From: Natronospirillum sp.
GTDB lineage: Bacteria; Pseudomonadota; Gammaproteobacteria; Pseudomonadales; Natronospirillaceae
Direction of reading: 5' to 3'
Assembly: GCF_022565775.1 (NCBI RefSeq)
Contig: NZ_JAIUMC010000017.1
Location: 1-46,846, forward strand
Length of the DNA stretch: 46,846 bases
The position numbers were made by a program, and so were the translations under genes. The notes under the pieces are model-generated. The model saw nothing but the letters and a program-made list of their open reading frames with translations, did no database searches and was not told the origin of the DNA. Positions 8,570 through 16,632 of the stretch are shown here, piece after piece (position 1 is the stretch's first letter; each line of letters starts with the position of its first letter).

Positions 8570-8581
8570 GAACCGCGGTTC
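8570..8581. promoter_or_regulatory. Candidate enhancer site (palindrome) for the sigma-54 activator
   Basis: A perfect 12-base palindrome GAACCGCGGTTC, centred about 80 bases upstream of the predicted sigma-54 start site. That is a usual distance for enhancer-type activator sites. The assignment to the DctD-like protein rests on position and symmetry only. Confidence 0.35.
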
Positions 8582-8773
8582 CTCGCAGGCAAAGTGGCTG
8601 AGGGGTATAGGTTCGTCAGGGTCAACCCAGAAACGGGACAGTGCGCAACAGTCTGCTCATTCCCCCACTTTGGATAAGCAAAAAATTGCCGACGCACCGG
8701 TTCAGTTTCCCGAGCTGCCCTGCTGGGGTAACATCGGCAACAGACCACAACCACAATAAACCGGGTCGCAGCC

Positions 8774-10948
8774 ATGCCCATGAACAGCTATGCCCACAGC
8801 CTGTTGCGCCAGCCTACCCTGATGACGGCCCTGTCTGTCGGCGCCGGCCTGGTGTTTTTGCTGCTGGTGGTCACCGATGGCTGGCTGCTGCGCCTGGAAG
8901 CGCAGCGCACCGCTGAACTGGCGGAACGACGCCTCGGTGCCTATGAGACCTCACTGCAGGCCACTATCGACCGCCATCAATACCTGCCGCGGGTGCTGGC
9001 TTCCGATCCGCGTATTCTGGTGCCCCTGCGCCAACTGAGCAGCGAGCGACCCGTGCCGACGCCTTCCGAGGAAACCTCGGCGCTGCTGAATCTGATCAAC
9101 CGCCAGGCCGGATCCGATGAGATGTTCATCATGGACCCGGACGGGATGACACGCTGGTCAAGCAATTACCAGACAGAAGACAGCTTCGTCGGCAGCAATT
9201 ACGGTTTTCGTCCCTATTTTCGCGATGCAGTGTCCGGAGGTCAGGGCTTTTACTATGCGGTCGGCGCCACCTCCGGCATCCCGGGCCTCTTTTTTGCCAG
9301 CCCGGTCATGGATGACGATGAAGTGCTGGGCGTTGTGGTGGTAAAGATCGATCTGGCGCCTCTCGAAGAAAGCTGGCTGGCTTCGGGCGACCCGGTCTGG
9401 GTCACCGACGAAAAGGGCATTATCTTTCTGTCGTCAGACAGCGACTGGCACTACCATGCCCTCTACCCACTGGACGCCGAAACCCGCGCCGTGCTGGACC
9501 AGACCCGTCAGTACGGCAGCTCACCCGTGCCTGAGCTGGCCCGCGCCGATGCGCCCGCGACGCAACGCAGTCGCGCCTTTGATCTGGGCGACGAGGGTGT
9601 GCAGATCGCCTTCGCCTCAAACGTCAGTGACTACCCCTGGGAAATGCACTGGCGCGTGCCTCTGGATGACTTGCGGGCAACCGTCAGAGGGCAGCAGTCC
9701 GCCGTTATCATCGGCTATATCCTGTTCGCTGGCGGGCTCCTTTACTACCGTGAACGGCGGCGGCGCTCTGCTGCTCAATCTGCCGTCAGCCAACTGACGG
9801 CTGAGCGGGAGTCACATCAGAGAGCCATCATCCAGAATACCGATGCCGGCCTGTTCAACCTTGATGCGGGCTTCAAGCCTCTGTTCATCAACGAAAAGGC
9901 AAGGCAACTGTTCGGGCTGGACGACGACACGCCCAACTCGCCGGTCGCCCTGCTGTCGCCCTGGTCACCTGACACCTCGGGCCGGACCTCGGTGCGCGGG
10001 GAAGGCCAGCGGGCCGATGGCACCTCGTTCCCGATCATCTACACCCTCAACCCCATTCGGGTGGGCGACAATGATGAATTCATCCTGACGGTTCAGGACA
10101 TCACGGAGCTGACCACCGCACAGGAAGCCCTCGAGCAGGCCAATGAAGAGCTGGAAGCCCGCGTGGAAGCCCGCACCCGTGATCTGCAGGAAGCCCAGGC
10201 CGCCCTGGCCCAGAATCAGAAGCTGGCCGCACTGGGCCGCATGTCGTCGGCCATTGCACATGAAATCAACCAGCCCATCACGGCCCTGAGCAACTATGTG
10301 GCCAGCAGCCAACTGCTGCTGGAGCACAACAAGCCCGAGCAGGTCGGCCAGAACCTGGGCCGCATCGAATCCATTGTCGACCGTCTGTCCCAGCTCTCGC
10401 GCCAACTGCGCGTCTTTTCCGGCAAGCGCAATACCGGCAGCGAAGCGGTGCCGCTGCAAAGCCCGGTGCGCTATGCCCTGGACCTGCTGGACCACCGGCT
10501 GGAAGAAGGCCACATTCAACTGGATATCGAGTTTGCCGCTGAACCGGTGGTGGATGCCAACAACATGATGCTCGAACAGATCATGGTGAATATTCTCAAC
10601 AACGCCATAGACGCCCTGCAGGGCCAGCCGGATGGCCACATTCGAATCGCCGTCAGTCAAAACCGGACGGACGCCCGTATCATCATAACCGACAATGGGC
10701 CGGGCATGTCGCCCAGCGACCAGGCGCAAATCTTCGAACCCTTTTTCAGCACCAAGCCGGTGGGCGATGGTGTAGGCCTCGGCCTCGCTATCAGCTATAG
10801 TCTGGCGCTAGACATGGGGGCCGAACTTAAAGTACAGAGCACACCCGGAAAAGGCTCGACCTTCTCGCTCCATTTCACCCAGCGCAAGGCTCAGCCGACG
10901 CCAGCCAAGGCTCCGGATGACACCGGTCAGAACTTGATCCTGAAGTAA
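8774..10948 (+). CDS. DctB-like sensor histidine kinase (dCache-PAS-HisKA-HATPase)
   Basis: Membrane sensor kinase of 724 residues. A membrane helix at about 17-37 and another near 309-327 bracket a periplasmic domain of the double-Cache kind (YLPRVLASDPRI start, typical of DctB). A PAS domain (about 350-445), a coiled coil (about 447-485), a HisKA domain with His496 in AHEINQP, and an ATPase domain follow. The ATPase domain has an N-box around 604 (NILNNAIDAL), DNGPGMS and FEPFFSTK...GLGLAIS. The response regulator follows after 19 bases, so they form one operon. It faces the TAXI transporter operon and is the likely sensor of that transporter's substrate. The start could be ATG 8780 instead. 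Confidence 0.92.
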   Translation: MPMNSYAHSLLRQPTLMTALSVGAGLVFLLLVVTDGWLLRLEAQRTAELAERRLGAYETSLQATIDRHQYLPRVLASDPRILVPLRQLSSERPVPTPSEETSALLNLINRQAGSDEMFIMDPDGMTRWSSNYQTEDSFVGSNYGFRPYFRDAVSGGQGFYYAVGATSGIPGLFFASPVMDDDEVLGVVVVKIDLAPLEESWLASGDPVWVTDEKGIIFLSSDSDWHYHALYPLDAETRAVLDQTRQYGSSPVPELARADAPATQRSRAFDLGDEGVQIAFASNVSDYPWEMHWRVPLDDLRATVRGQQSAVIIGYILFAGGLLYYRERRRRSAAQSAVSQLTAERESHQRAIIQNTDAGLFNLDAGFKPLFINEKARQLFGLDDDTPNSPVALLSPWSPDTSGRTSVRGEGQRADGTSFPIIYTLNPIRVGDNDEFILTVQDITELTTAQEALEQANEELEARVEARTRDLQEAQAALAQNQKLAALGRMSSAIAHEINQPITALSNYVASSQLLLEHNKPEQVGQNLGRIESIVDRLSQLSRQLRVFSGKRNTGSEAVPLQSPVRYALDLLDHRLEEGHIQLDIEFAAEPVVDANNMMLEQIMVNILNNAIDALQGQPDGHIRIAVSQNRTDARIIITDNGPGMSPSDQAQIFEPFFSTKPVGDGVGLGLAISYSLALDMGAELKVQSTPGKGSTFSLHFTQRKAQPTPAKAPDDTGQNLILK

Positions 10949-10967
10949 CAGCAGAGCAGACCCGACG

Positions 10968-12344
10968 ATGCAGTTGAACTACCAGGCCATTGTAATAGAC
11001 GACGACCCGGCCGTACTCGAGTCACTGGCCCAGTGGCTTGATCTGGCCGACATCCGGGTTCGCACCTTTCCCGATGCCCGCGAGGCACTGCCCCTGATCA
11101 CACCGGATTTCGCCGGTGTGGTGGTCACGGATATCCGCATGCCCGGCATGGACGGCATGAGCCTGCTCAAGCACATCGACAATGCGATCCCGGTCATTCT
11201 GATAACCGGTCACGGGGGCGTTGCCCAGGCCGTGGAGGCCATGAAACTCGGGGCCTATGATTTTGTGGAAAAGCCCTACAAGCCGGAGCGCCTGGTGGAG
11301 ACCATCAAACGCGCCTGCCGCCAGCGGCAGGTCACTCTGGCCACCAGCCCGGCTCAGCAAGACGACGCCGACGACAGCCTGCTGACCGGACGCATCATCG
11401 GCCACTCTGCACAGATTCAAACGGTGCGCCGCCAGATCAGTGCCCTGGCGCGCGTCAACGCCGACATTATCGTGCTGGGCGAGACCGGCACCGGCAAGGA
11501 ACTGGTGGCCCGCAGCCTGCACGACCTCAGCATCCGGCGTGACCACCCTTTCGTCGCCATCAATGTCGCTGCCATTCCGGAAAACCTGCTGGAGAGTGAA
11601 TTGTTCGGCCATGAAGCCGGCTCTTTCACCGGCGCGCACAAGATGCGTCAGGGCATTTTCGAGGCAGCGCACAACGGCACCCTGTTTCTGGATGAAATCG
11701 AAAGCATGTCGATGGAGTTCCAGATCAAACTGCTGCGCGTGCTGCAGGAGCGGGAGGTGGTGCGTATCGGCTCACGTACGCCCATCCCGGTCAATGTGCG
11801 GGTGATTTCCGCCACCAAGGAGAATCTGCGCGATGCTGCGTCCGACGGGCGGTTCAGAGAAGACCTTTACTATCGCCTGATGGTCGCCGATATCGAACTG
11901 CCCCCGCTGCGCGAGCGAGCTGGCGACATCCCCCTGCTGTTCGGCCATTTTCTGCGCGAATCGGCACGCAACCATGACCTGCCCGAACCGGAACTGAGTT
12001 ATGAAGACTTGGTGGCGCTGGAAGTCCACGACTGGCCGGGCAATGTGCGTGAACTGCGCCATACCGCAGAGCGCCACCTGCTCACCCAGAGCTTCAGTGA
12101 AGCCTCGGTGCAGGAGTTGCTGCAACTCGGCTCCAGCAACAGAGACCGGCACAGCAACGGAGAGCACTCGCTCAGCGTGCGGCTGCAGCAGGTCGAAAAG
12201 GCCCTGATCAGCGCCGAACTGACCCACCACAAGGGTGACATCAAGGCCGTCATGGAAGTGCTTGACCTGCCCCGGCGCACTCTGAACCAGAAGATGCAGA
12301 AGTACGAACTGAAGCGGGAAGACTTTATCCAGAGCAGTGTCTGA
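10968..12344 (+). CDS. DctD-like sigma-54 dependent response regulator
   Basis: NtrC-family transcription activator, 458 residues. The receiver domain (about 5-125) has phosphoacceptor Asp55 in VVTDIRMPG. The AAA+ domain (about 145-375) has Walker A GETGTGKE at 171-178 and Walker B LFLDEIE. The sigma-54 contact loop reads GSFTGA instead of GAFTGA, a tolerated variation. A Fis-type helix-turn-helix ends the protein (about 415-450, segments DIKAVMEVLDLPRRTLNQKM). It follows the kinase gene by 19 bases. A sigma-54 promoter in front of the facing TAXI operon is its probable target. The GntR-type regulator begins 62 bases downstream. Confidence 0.94.
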   Translation: MQLNYQAIVIDDDPAVLESLAQWLDLADIRVRTFPDAREALPLITPDFAGVVVTDIRMPGMDGMSLLKHIDNAIPVILITGHGGVAQAVEAMKLGAYDFVEKPYKPERLVETIKRACRQRQVTLATSPAQQDDADDSLLTGRIIGHSAQIQTVRRQISALARVNADIIVLGETGTGKELVARSLHDLSIRRDHPFVAINVAAIPENLLESELFGHEAGSFTGAHKMRQGIFEAAHNGTLFLDEIESMSMEFQIKLLRVLQEREVVRIGSRTPIPVNVRVISATKENLRDAASDGRFREDLYYRLMVADIELPPLRERAGDIPLLFGHFLRESARNHDLPEPELSYEDLVALEVHDWPGNVRELRHTAERHLLTQSFSEASVQELLQLGSSNRDRHSNGEHSLSVRLQQVEKALISAELTHHKGDIKAVMEVLDLPRRTLNQKMQKYELKREDFIQSSV

Positions 12345-12365
12345 ACCAGCGGTCGCCTACTACAA

Positions 12366-12382
12366 TAGTCGATATTCGGCTA
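12366..12382. promoter_or_regulatory. Inverted repeat upstream of the GntR-type regulator gene
   Basis: TAGTCGATATTCGGCTA is an imperfect inverted repeat (TAG-CGA / TCG-CTA with one mismatched pair), 24 bases before the regulator start. A TACAAT hexamer (12361-12366) overlaps its left edge and could be a -10 box. It could be an autoregulatory operator, but only position and symmetry support this. Confidence 0.25.
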
Positions 12383-12406
12383 TCATGTAGACAAAAGGAG
12401 ATTCTG

Positions 12407-13099
12407 TTGTCCATGACTGAAACCGCCAGACCCAATCAGGGTATCAGCGCCTATCGCTGGCTCAAACGCGACATCATCCGCGGCCACTTCGCCCCGGGCG
12501 AAAAACTGCGCATGACCAGCCTGCGCGAACGTTACGAACTGGGCACCGGCCCGCTGCGTGAAGCCCTGTCGCAACTGGTGTCAGAACATCTGGTGGTGGC
12601 CATCAGTCAACGCGGTTATCGCGTTGCACCCATGTCACTGGACGAACTGCACGACATCTACGACGCCCGCTCACACATGGAAGGCCTGGTGGTCGAACTG
12701 GCCATCCAGCGCGGCGACGACGCCTGGGAAGCCAACGTCATCGCCCAGCACCATACCCTCTCCAAGGTGGTCGACCTGAACAGCCCAGAAGAAGTGCTCT
12801 CGGTATGGGACCAGCGGCACAAGGCCTTTCACAACGCCATTGCCGAAGGCTGCGGCTCGCGGCACCTGCTGCAGGCCAGAGAAAGTCTGTTTGAGCAGGC
12901 AGAACGCTACCGCCACCTGTGGCTGCAGCAAACCGTCTTTTCCACCCAAGCCCTGGCCACCAAACGCCGCGAGCATGCCGAACTGGTCGAAGTGCTGCTC
13001 GCCCGCGACACCGAACGCGCCATCCCCATGATGCGCGACCATCTCAAAACCCCGATCCCCATAATTACTCAGGTACTCAAAGACCGCGGCATTGCCTGA
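12407..13099 (+). CDS. GntR-family (FCD) repressor, GlaR/CsiR-like
   Basis: Transcription regulator of 230 residues. The N-terminal winged helix (about 12-75) contains YRWLKRDIIRGHFAPGEKLR and GTGPLREALSQL. The C-terminal FCD ligand domain (about 85-215) contains the acidic and His residues of the metal/ligand pocket (HKAFHNAI, GCGSRHLLQ, MRDHL). From memory it is strikingly close to E. coli CsiR/GlaR, the glutarate-responsive repressor, including the ending TPIPII. The start is probably TTG 12407, six bases after AAAGGAG. ATG 12413 would leave a 12-base spacer. It follows the DctBD-like genes and may control transport or use of a C5 dicarboxylate, but no catabolic genes are in view. Confidence 0.9.
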   Translation: MSMTETARPNQGISAYRWLKRDIIRGHFAPGEKLRMTSLRERYELGTGPLREALSQLVSEHLVVAISQRGYRVAPMSLDELHDIYDARSHMEGLVVELAIQRGDDAWEANVIAQHHTLSKVVDLNSPEEVLSVWDQRHKAFHNAIAEGCGSRHLLQARESLFEQAERYRHLWLQQTVFSTQALATKRREHAELVEVLLARDTERAIPMMRDHLKTPIPIITQVLKDRGIA

Positions 13100-13178
13100 G
13101 CCACACACGGTCGGTATGCTGGCTTGAAATACTACAGGTCTGCTGTCCGGCAGTCTGGAACTCACAGGGAGTAGAAGC

Positions 13179-14000
13179 ATGAACATGGTTCGCACGGCTG
13201 CAGTATGTCTGTCCTTGGGCCTGGTTGCCTGCGGTTCACCCGGGGGTGGCTCTTCCTCGCGCCCTATGAATCCACTGGATGCCGCCACCAGCGCCATGGG
13301 TGAAGCAGCCGGGCGCGCTATCGGAGAGGCCGTTGGCGAGGCCATAGTGCGCCAGTATTCACCACAACTGACGCGTTTTTACACTGGTTACCTGATGCAG
13401 GTTGCCTTCAACAGCCAGGGCTACATCCTCACCGACGCCACTCGCGGTTACGAGCCAGGTGAATACACCGAATGGGTGGTGGTAACGGATGACGAAGATG
13501 TTCCGGAGAATGTCATGCGGCGTGCGCTGCTGGAGCGTCAGGACGACGGTCAGGAATGGTGGCAGGTGATCTATCAGGACAATGCCAGCGACGACATCAT
13601 CATCATGGAGGCGCTGTTCTCGGAGAACCGCGAGCAGATGCTGCGCCTGCGTACCCAGTTCCCGGACGATGACGAACCACAGGAAATGCCGGTTGATGAC
13701 CAGAACTATCAGTCACCTCGGGTACTGACTCAGGAGAGCATTGACGGTGCCACAGAGGGCCAGGAAACCATTGATGTACCCGCCGGCACCTTCGATGCCA
13801 CTCGGGTACGCTTTGGTGCCGGTGGCGGTCAGGAGACCTGGTGGCTCAGCGATCAGGTGCCGGGTGGTATCGTGCAGCATCAGGTTTCATCGGTGAATGG
13901 CGAAGACGCCCCGGACGATGAAGAAGCCATGCCGGGCGATGCCTACACCACACAGCTACAAAGCTATGGCACGGGTGCGACCAGCGAACTGGGGATCTGA
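13179..14000 (+). CDS. Lipoprotein of unknown function
   Basis: I do not recognise this protein. Its 273 residues begin with a lipoprotein signal peptide: hydrophobic stretch, then lipobox LVAC with Cys19. This is followed by a Gly/Ser-rich tether and an Ala/Gly heptad stretch (AMGEAAGRAIGEAVGEAIV, about 46-64) resembling a glycine-zipper helix. The rest is acidic and beta-rich, with many Asp/Glu runs and a GTFDATRVRF segment. The latter resembles periplasmic proteins in which a modified sugar or lipid ester is converted, but that is only an impression. A good AGGGAG precedes the ATG. It stands alone, tail-to-tail with the GNAT gene at 14028. Confidence 0.8.
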   Translation: MNMVRTAAVCLSLGLVACGSPGGGSSSRPMNPLDAATSAMGEAAGRAIGEAVGEAIVRQYSPQLTRFYTGYLMQVAFNSQGYILTDATRGYEPGEYTEWVVVTDDEDVPENVMRRALLERQDDGQEWWQVIYQDNASDDIIIMEALFSENREQMLRLRTQFPDDDEPQEMPVDDQNYQSPRVLTQESIDGATEGQETIDVPAGTFDATRVRFGAGGGQETWWLSDQVPGGIVQHQVSSVNGEDAPDDEEAMPGDAYTTQLQSYGTGATSELGI

Positions 14001-14027
14001 GTCAGATTGAGTAACGAGGAGTGCTTG

Positions 14028-14465
14028 CTAGCAGACCCGATACTCATAGAACAGGTCCCATTCTGACTCGCCGGTTTGTACAAAGCCGTGCGACAGATAA
14101 AAGCTGTTGGACCGGCTACCGCGCAGTGCACAAAGGCGCAGCGGAAGCTGCCGATCCTGGGCCAGCTCGATGATGGGTGCCAGTGCCGAAGCACCCAGAC
14201 CCTGCCCCTGAAAATCGGGATGGACATACAGATGGTCCAGATAGAGATGGTCCCCTTTGTCCTTGAGGACATAGAACCCGATCAGTTGTCCGTCGATTTC
14301 AATTTTACGAGTGGCTTCTCTGTCGAAGGCGTCTAAAAACCTGCCGCGAGCTCTGGCCGGATCAAAGCGGCCTATCGCTTCCAGGCTTTCGCGCATGGCC
14401 GAAATGCGGAGCTGTACCAGGGATTCTTTTTCGTGCTCCTGAACTTCAGAGATTTGATAGTTCAT
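14028..14465 (-). CDS. GNAT family N-acetyltransferase
   Basis: Acetyl-CoA dependent N-acetyltransferase fold, 145 residues. Motif A is clear: a LYLDHLYVHPDF strand followed by the pyrophosphate loop QGQGLGASAL. Motif B is NSFYLSHGF near the C-terminus. It lies six bases after the stop of the next GNAT gene (14472-14963), so the two are co-transcribed and probably co-translated. The substrate is unknown. It is the last gene of the minus-strand accessory block. Confidence 0.85.
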   Translation of the reverse strand: MNYQISEVQEHEKESLVQLRISAMRESLEAIGRFDPARARGRFLDAFDREATRKIEIDGQLIGFYVLKDKGDHLYLDHLYVHPDFQGQGLGASALAPIIELAQDRQLPLRLCALRGSRSNSFYLSHGFVQTGESEWDLFYEYRVC

Positions 14466-14471
14466 GGGTTG

Positions 14472-14963
14472 CTACAGGCTAAGCTTGACGTATATATGGC
14501 TGTCATAAAAAACACCATGCTTGAAGCAGGCTTTTTCCTGAATGGACTCCAGATGGTAACCACAGTTCTCAAGAACCCTTTTCGAGGCTTCATTGGGCGA
14601 GAACACCGGGGCAAACAAACGAACAATATCAGTCGTTTCAAAGACTGTGTCAGTCATCGCAGAAATGGTCTGCGTTGCCAGACCCTTTCCCCAAAACGGT
14701 TCGCCGAACCAATATCCAATCTCTCCGGACCGTGAGCTTTCAAATGAGCCCGGCCTGACACTGACAGTACCGACAAATATGCCGTCGTAGTCAACAGCTT
14801 TGACAATGCCCTCTTTCGAGCCTTCCTCAACCCACCAGGTTGCGTCATCCAGGGAATAAGGCTGAGGAATACTCGACGTCAAATACTGTGTGACACGCGG
14901 ATTGTTCAGGTACTCCACAAGCAACGGTATGTCACTGTCACGATATTCCCGTAGGCTAATCAT
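14472..14963 (-). CDS. GNAT family N-acetyltransferase, RimJ/RimL-like
   Basis: Acetyltransferase of 163 residues. The start ISLREYRDSDIP, the motif GEIGYWFGEPFWGKGLATQT and the ending NEASKRVLENCGY are typical of the RimJ/RimL (Acetyltransf_3) group, which acetylates protein N-termini or small amines. AAGGA lies just upstream of ATG 14963. Base composition is markedly poorer in GC than the core genes (about 47% counted over 14521-14640), suggesting acquisition. The substrate cannot be given. Confidence 0.87.
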   Translation of the reverse strand: MISLREYRDSDIPLLVEYLNNPRVTQYLTSSIPQPYSLDDATWWVEEGSKEGIVKAVDYDGIFVGTVSVRPGSFESSRSGEIGYWFGEPFWGKGLATQTISAMTDTVFETTDIVRLFAPVFSPNEASKRVLENCGYHLESIQEKACFKHGVFYDSHIYVKLSL

Positions 14964-15044
14964 TGCTCATTATCCTTAAATCCCAATACAAGGGGCTTGG
15001 TGAAACAAGAGCCGGCGCACGCAGCATGATAACTTTATCGCCTG

Positions 15045-15398
15045 TTAGTCCCCAATGCGCTTAAATCGACGAATTGTGTGTCCCTTCACCCCGTTAAAAT
15101 CCGTTGGTCGAGGCAAGCCCTCGTCAGCAGCGCAGAACTCGAACTCATTGCCTCGGCATGTACATACGGACTTGAAGACCTTTCCAGTATCGGCGCCGAC
15201 CAAGTCTTTCCAGTCTATCGATGTTGGCTGCTCTTTGGAGTTGACCTCAAAAGATCCTTCGATTTCAATTTCACCATTCCTGCGCACTGTGAAAGCCGAG
15301 CCTCGAACCGTCAAGGTGATATCATCAAACTGGTCGATGATCCCGCCATCCTCGTTAGCTGCTAACTGCCGCCAAACTCCCTCCAAGCAGCTATCCAT
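15045..15398 (-). CDS. TIGR03067-like lipocalin-type protein of unknown function
   Basis: A 117-residue protein with no signal peptide. The order of segments follows the TIGR03067 domain: LEGVWRQLAANEDGG, a strand with FTVRRNGEIEIEGSFEV, KEQPTSIDW, and a C-terminal FEFCAADEGLPRPTDF. That domain is a small beta-barrel-like repeat of unknown function, known best from Planctomycetes. A GAGGAGAGGGAA stretch precedes the ATG. It has 81- and 130-base spacers on either side, so it may be its own transcription unit inside the accessory block. The family call is from motif order, not alignment. Confidence 0.7.
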   Translation of the reverse strand: MDSCLEGVWRQLAANEDGGIIDQFDDITLTVRGSAFTVRRNGEIEIEGSFEVNSKEQPTSIDWKDLVGADTGKVFKSVCTCRGNEFEFCAADEGLPRPTDFNGVKGHTIRRFKRIGD

Positions 15399-15528
15399 CT
15401 ATTCCCTCTCCTCAGACTACCGCCAAACCCGCTCATAATTCCGATAAATCGCTGTCTGCCACTACTCAGGACTTCACAATTCAAACAGACACATGTCGTC
15501 AGCATAGCTGCTCGCGTGCACTTGATGG

Positions 15529-16632
15529 TTATGTACTGACGACGATCTTCCCTTTGTGAGCCGAGGTGCCGAAGTGATGAAATGCCTTGCGCACGTCTGC
15601 CTCGCTGAACGCGTATACCGAGTCTATCACTGGCTTGAATTTGTCGGACCCGAATAGTTCGTTGAAATAATGAAGATCTCGGTTTGCCTTGAGTGCAACA
15701 ACAGAAAGCGTCTTTTCACTGGTGCGCCAGAAGCGGAAACGCGAGCAGGCCACCTGCAGCAGCCTGGGTAGCTGCCCACCCACTGTTGCATAAACACCGT
15801 GTGGGTTCAGGGCGTGCTCGTAGTCGGCCAGTGGCCTATCCGTCTTTACGTCGAGTATCAAATCGTAGCGTTTTCCGCTGCGGGTAAAATCCTGTGCGGC
15901 ATAGTCGATCACATGATCGTATCCCCACAGTTTCATCGCCTCCAACTTGGCCGCAGCATCAACGCCCGTCACCTCGACTTGATGCAATTTCAGAAGCTGA
16001 ATCGCAATACTGCCGACACCGCCCCCGGCTCCGTTTATGAGAACTGTTTGTCCGGGCTTGTGGGTCTGCCCCGCCGCGATTCCCTGCAGGGCCAGCATAC
16101 CTGCCTGCGGTATGGCGGCAGCTTGCTCAAAGCTCATCTTGGGGGGCTTGAACATCAGAGCGCTCTCCGGTGCACAGACAAACTCCGCAAATCCTCCAAA
16201 TCCACAGCCGGACAGATCACCAAATACTTCATCTCCGGGTTTGAAACGCGTGACCTTACTGCCAACAGTTTCAACACGTCCTGCTATGTCCGACCCAACT
16301 ACTATTTTTGGCCGGAGCAGTCCCGTCATCAAACGATTTGGAATAAACGGCGTACCGAGGATCAAAGCCCAGTCCCAGTCGTTGATCGAGACGGCGTGAA
16401 CCCTGACCAGCACCTCGTCTCCTGCTGGAGCGGGTTTTTCGATTTCGTCAACTTCCAAAAAATCTGGTGATCCGTACCGACGGAGAAGCAGCGCTTTCGC
16501 ATCCTCATGAGCAATCCCCTCCCCACTGGCGATCTGCTCTTCAGCCTTGTAGATCTCTTCCAGCATATCCAGATGTTCCTGCATCTTTTCGTACTCAATG
16601 GGCGACTTTCTAGCTGTTTCTCTCTTTAGCAT
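15529..16632 (-). CDS. MDR-family NAD(P)-dependent oxidoreductase with antitoxin-like N-terminal extension
   Basis: Medium-chain dehydrogenase/reductase of the quinone-oxidoreductase type, 367 residues. The catalytic part begins near residue 47 (ALLLRRYGSPDF, where the family normally starts Met-Lys-Ala). It has VGSDIAGRVETVG, PGDEVFGDL and a Rossmann loop GAGGGVGSIA at 201-210. No structural zinc cysteine cluster is seen, as in QOR proteins. Residues 1-46 are extra. They resemble the C-terminal end of Phd/YefM-type antitoxins (EYEKMQEHLDMLEEIYKAEE, then ASGEGIAHEDAK). ATG 16632 overlaps the stop of the upstream GNAT gene (ATGCTAA). Met17 is an alternative start. Low GC suggests transfer. The substrate is unknown. 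Confidence 0.85.
   Translation of the reverse strand: MLKRETARKSPIEYEKMQEHLDMLEEIYKAEEQIASGEGIAHEDAKALLLRRYGSPDFLEVDEIEKPAPAGDEVLVRVHAVSINDWDWALILGTPFIPNRLMTGLLRPKIVVGSDIAGRVETVGSKVTRFKPGDEVFGDLSGCGFGGFAEFVCAPESALMFKPPKMSFEQAAAIPQAGMLALQGIAAGQTHKPGQTVLINGAGGGVGSIAIQLLKLHQVEVTGVDAAAKLEAMKLWGYDHVIDYAAQDFTRSGKRYDLILDVKTDRPLADYEHALNPHGVYATVGGQLPRLLQVACSRFRFWRTSEKTLSVVALKANRDLHYFNELFGSDKFKPVIDSVYAFSEADVRKAFHHFGTSAHKGKIVVST

Larger units (their letters stand above)
8426..8773. other. Divergent regulatory region between TRAP operon and sensor kinase
   Basis: These 348 bases hold no credible gene. They contain the sigma-54 element at 8506-8520, a perfect palindrome at 8570-8581 and a shorter inverted repeat GGGTCAACCC at 8619-8628. 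The transporter operon leaves to the left and the kinase gene to the right. No clear sigma-70 promoter for the kinase was found. Confidence 0.7.

Noticed and set aside
14964-15528. Integron-like cassette array with attC sites between the accessory genes
   Set aside because: Spacers at 14964-15044 and 15399-15528 were searched for RYYYAAC / GTTRRRY ends in the right pairing. Near matches such as GACTAAC lack a proper partner, and two GNAT genes are only six bases apart.
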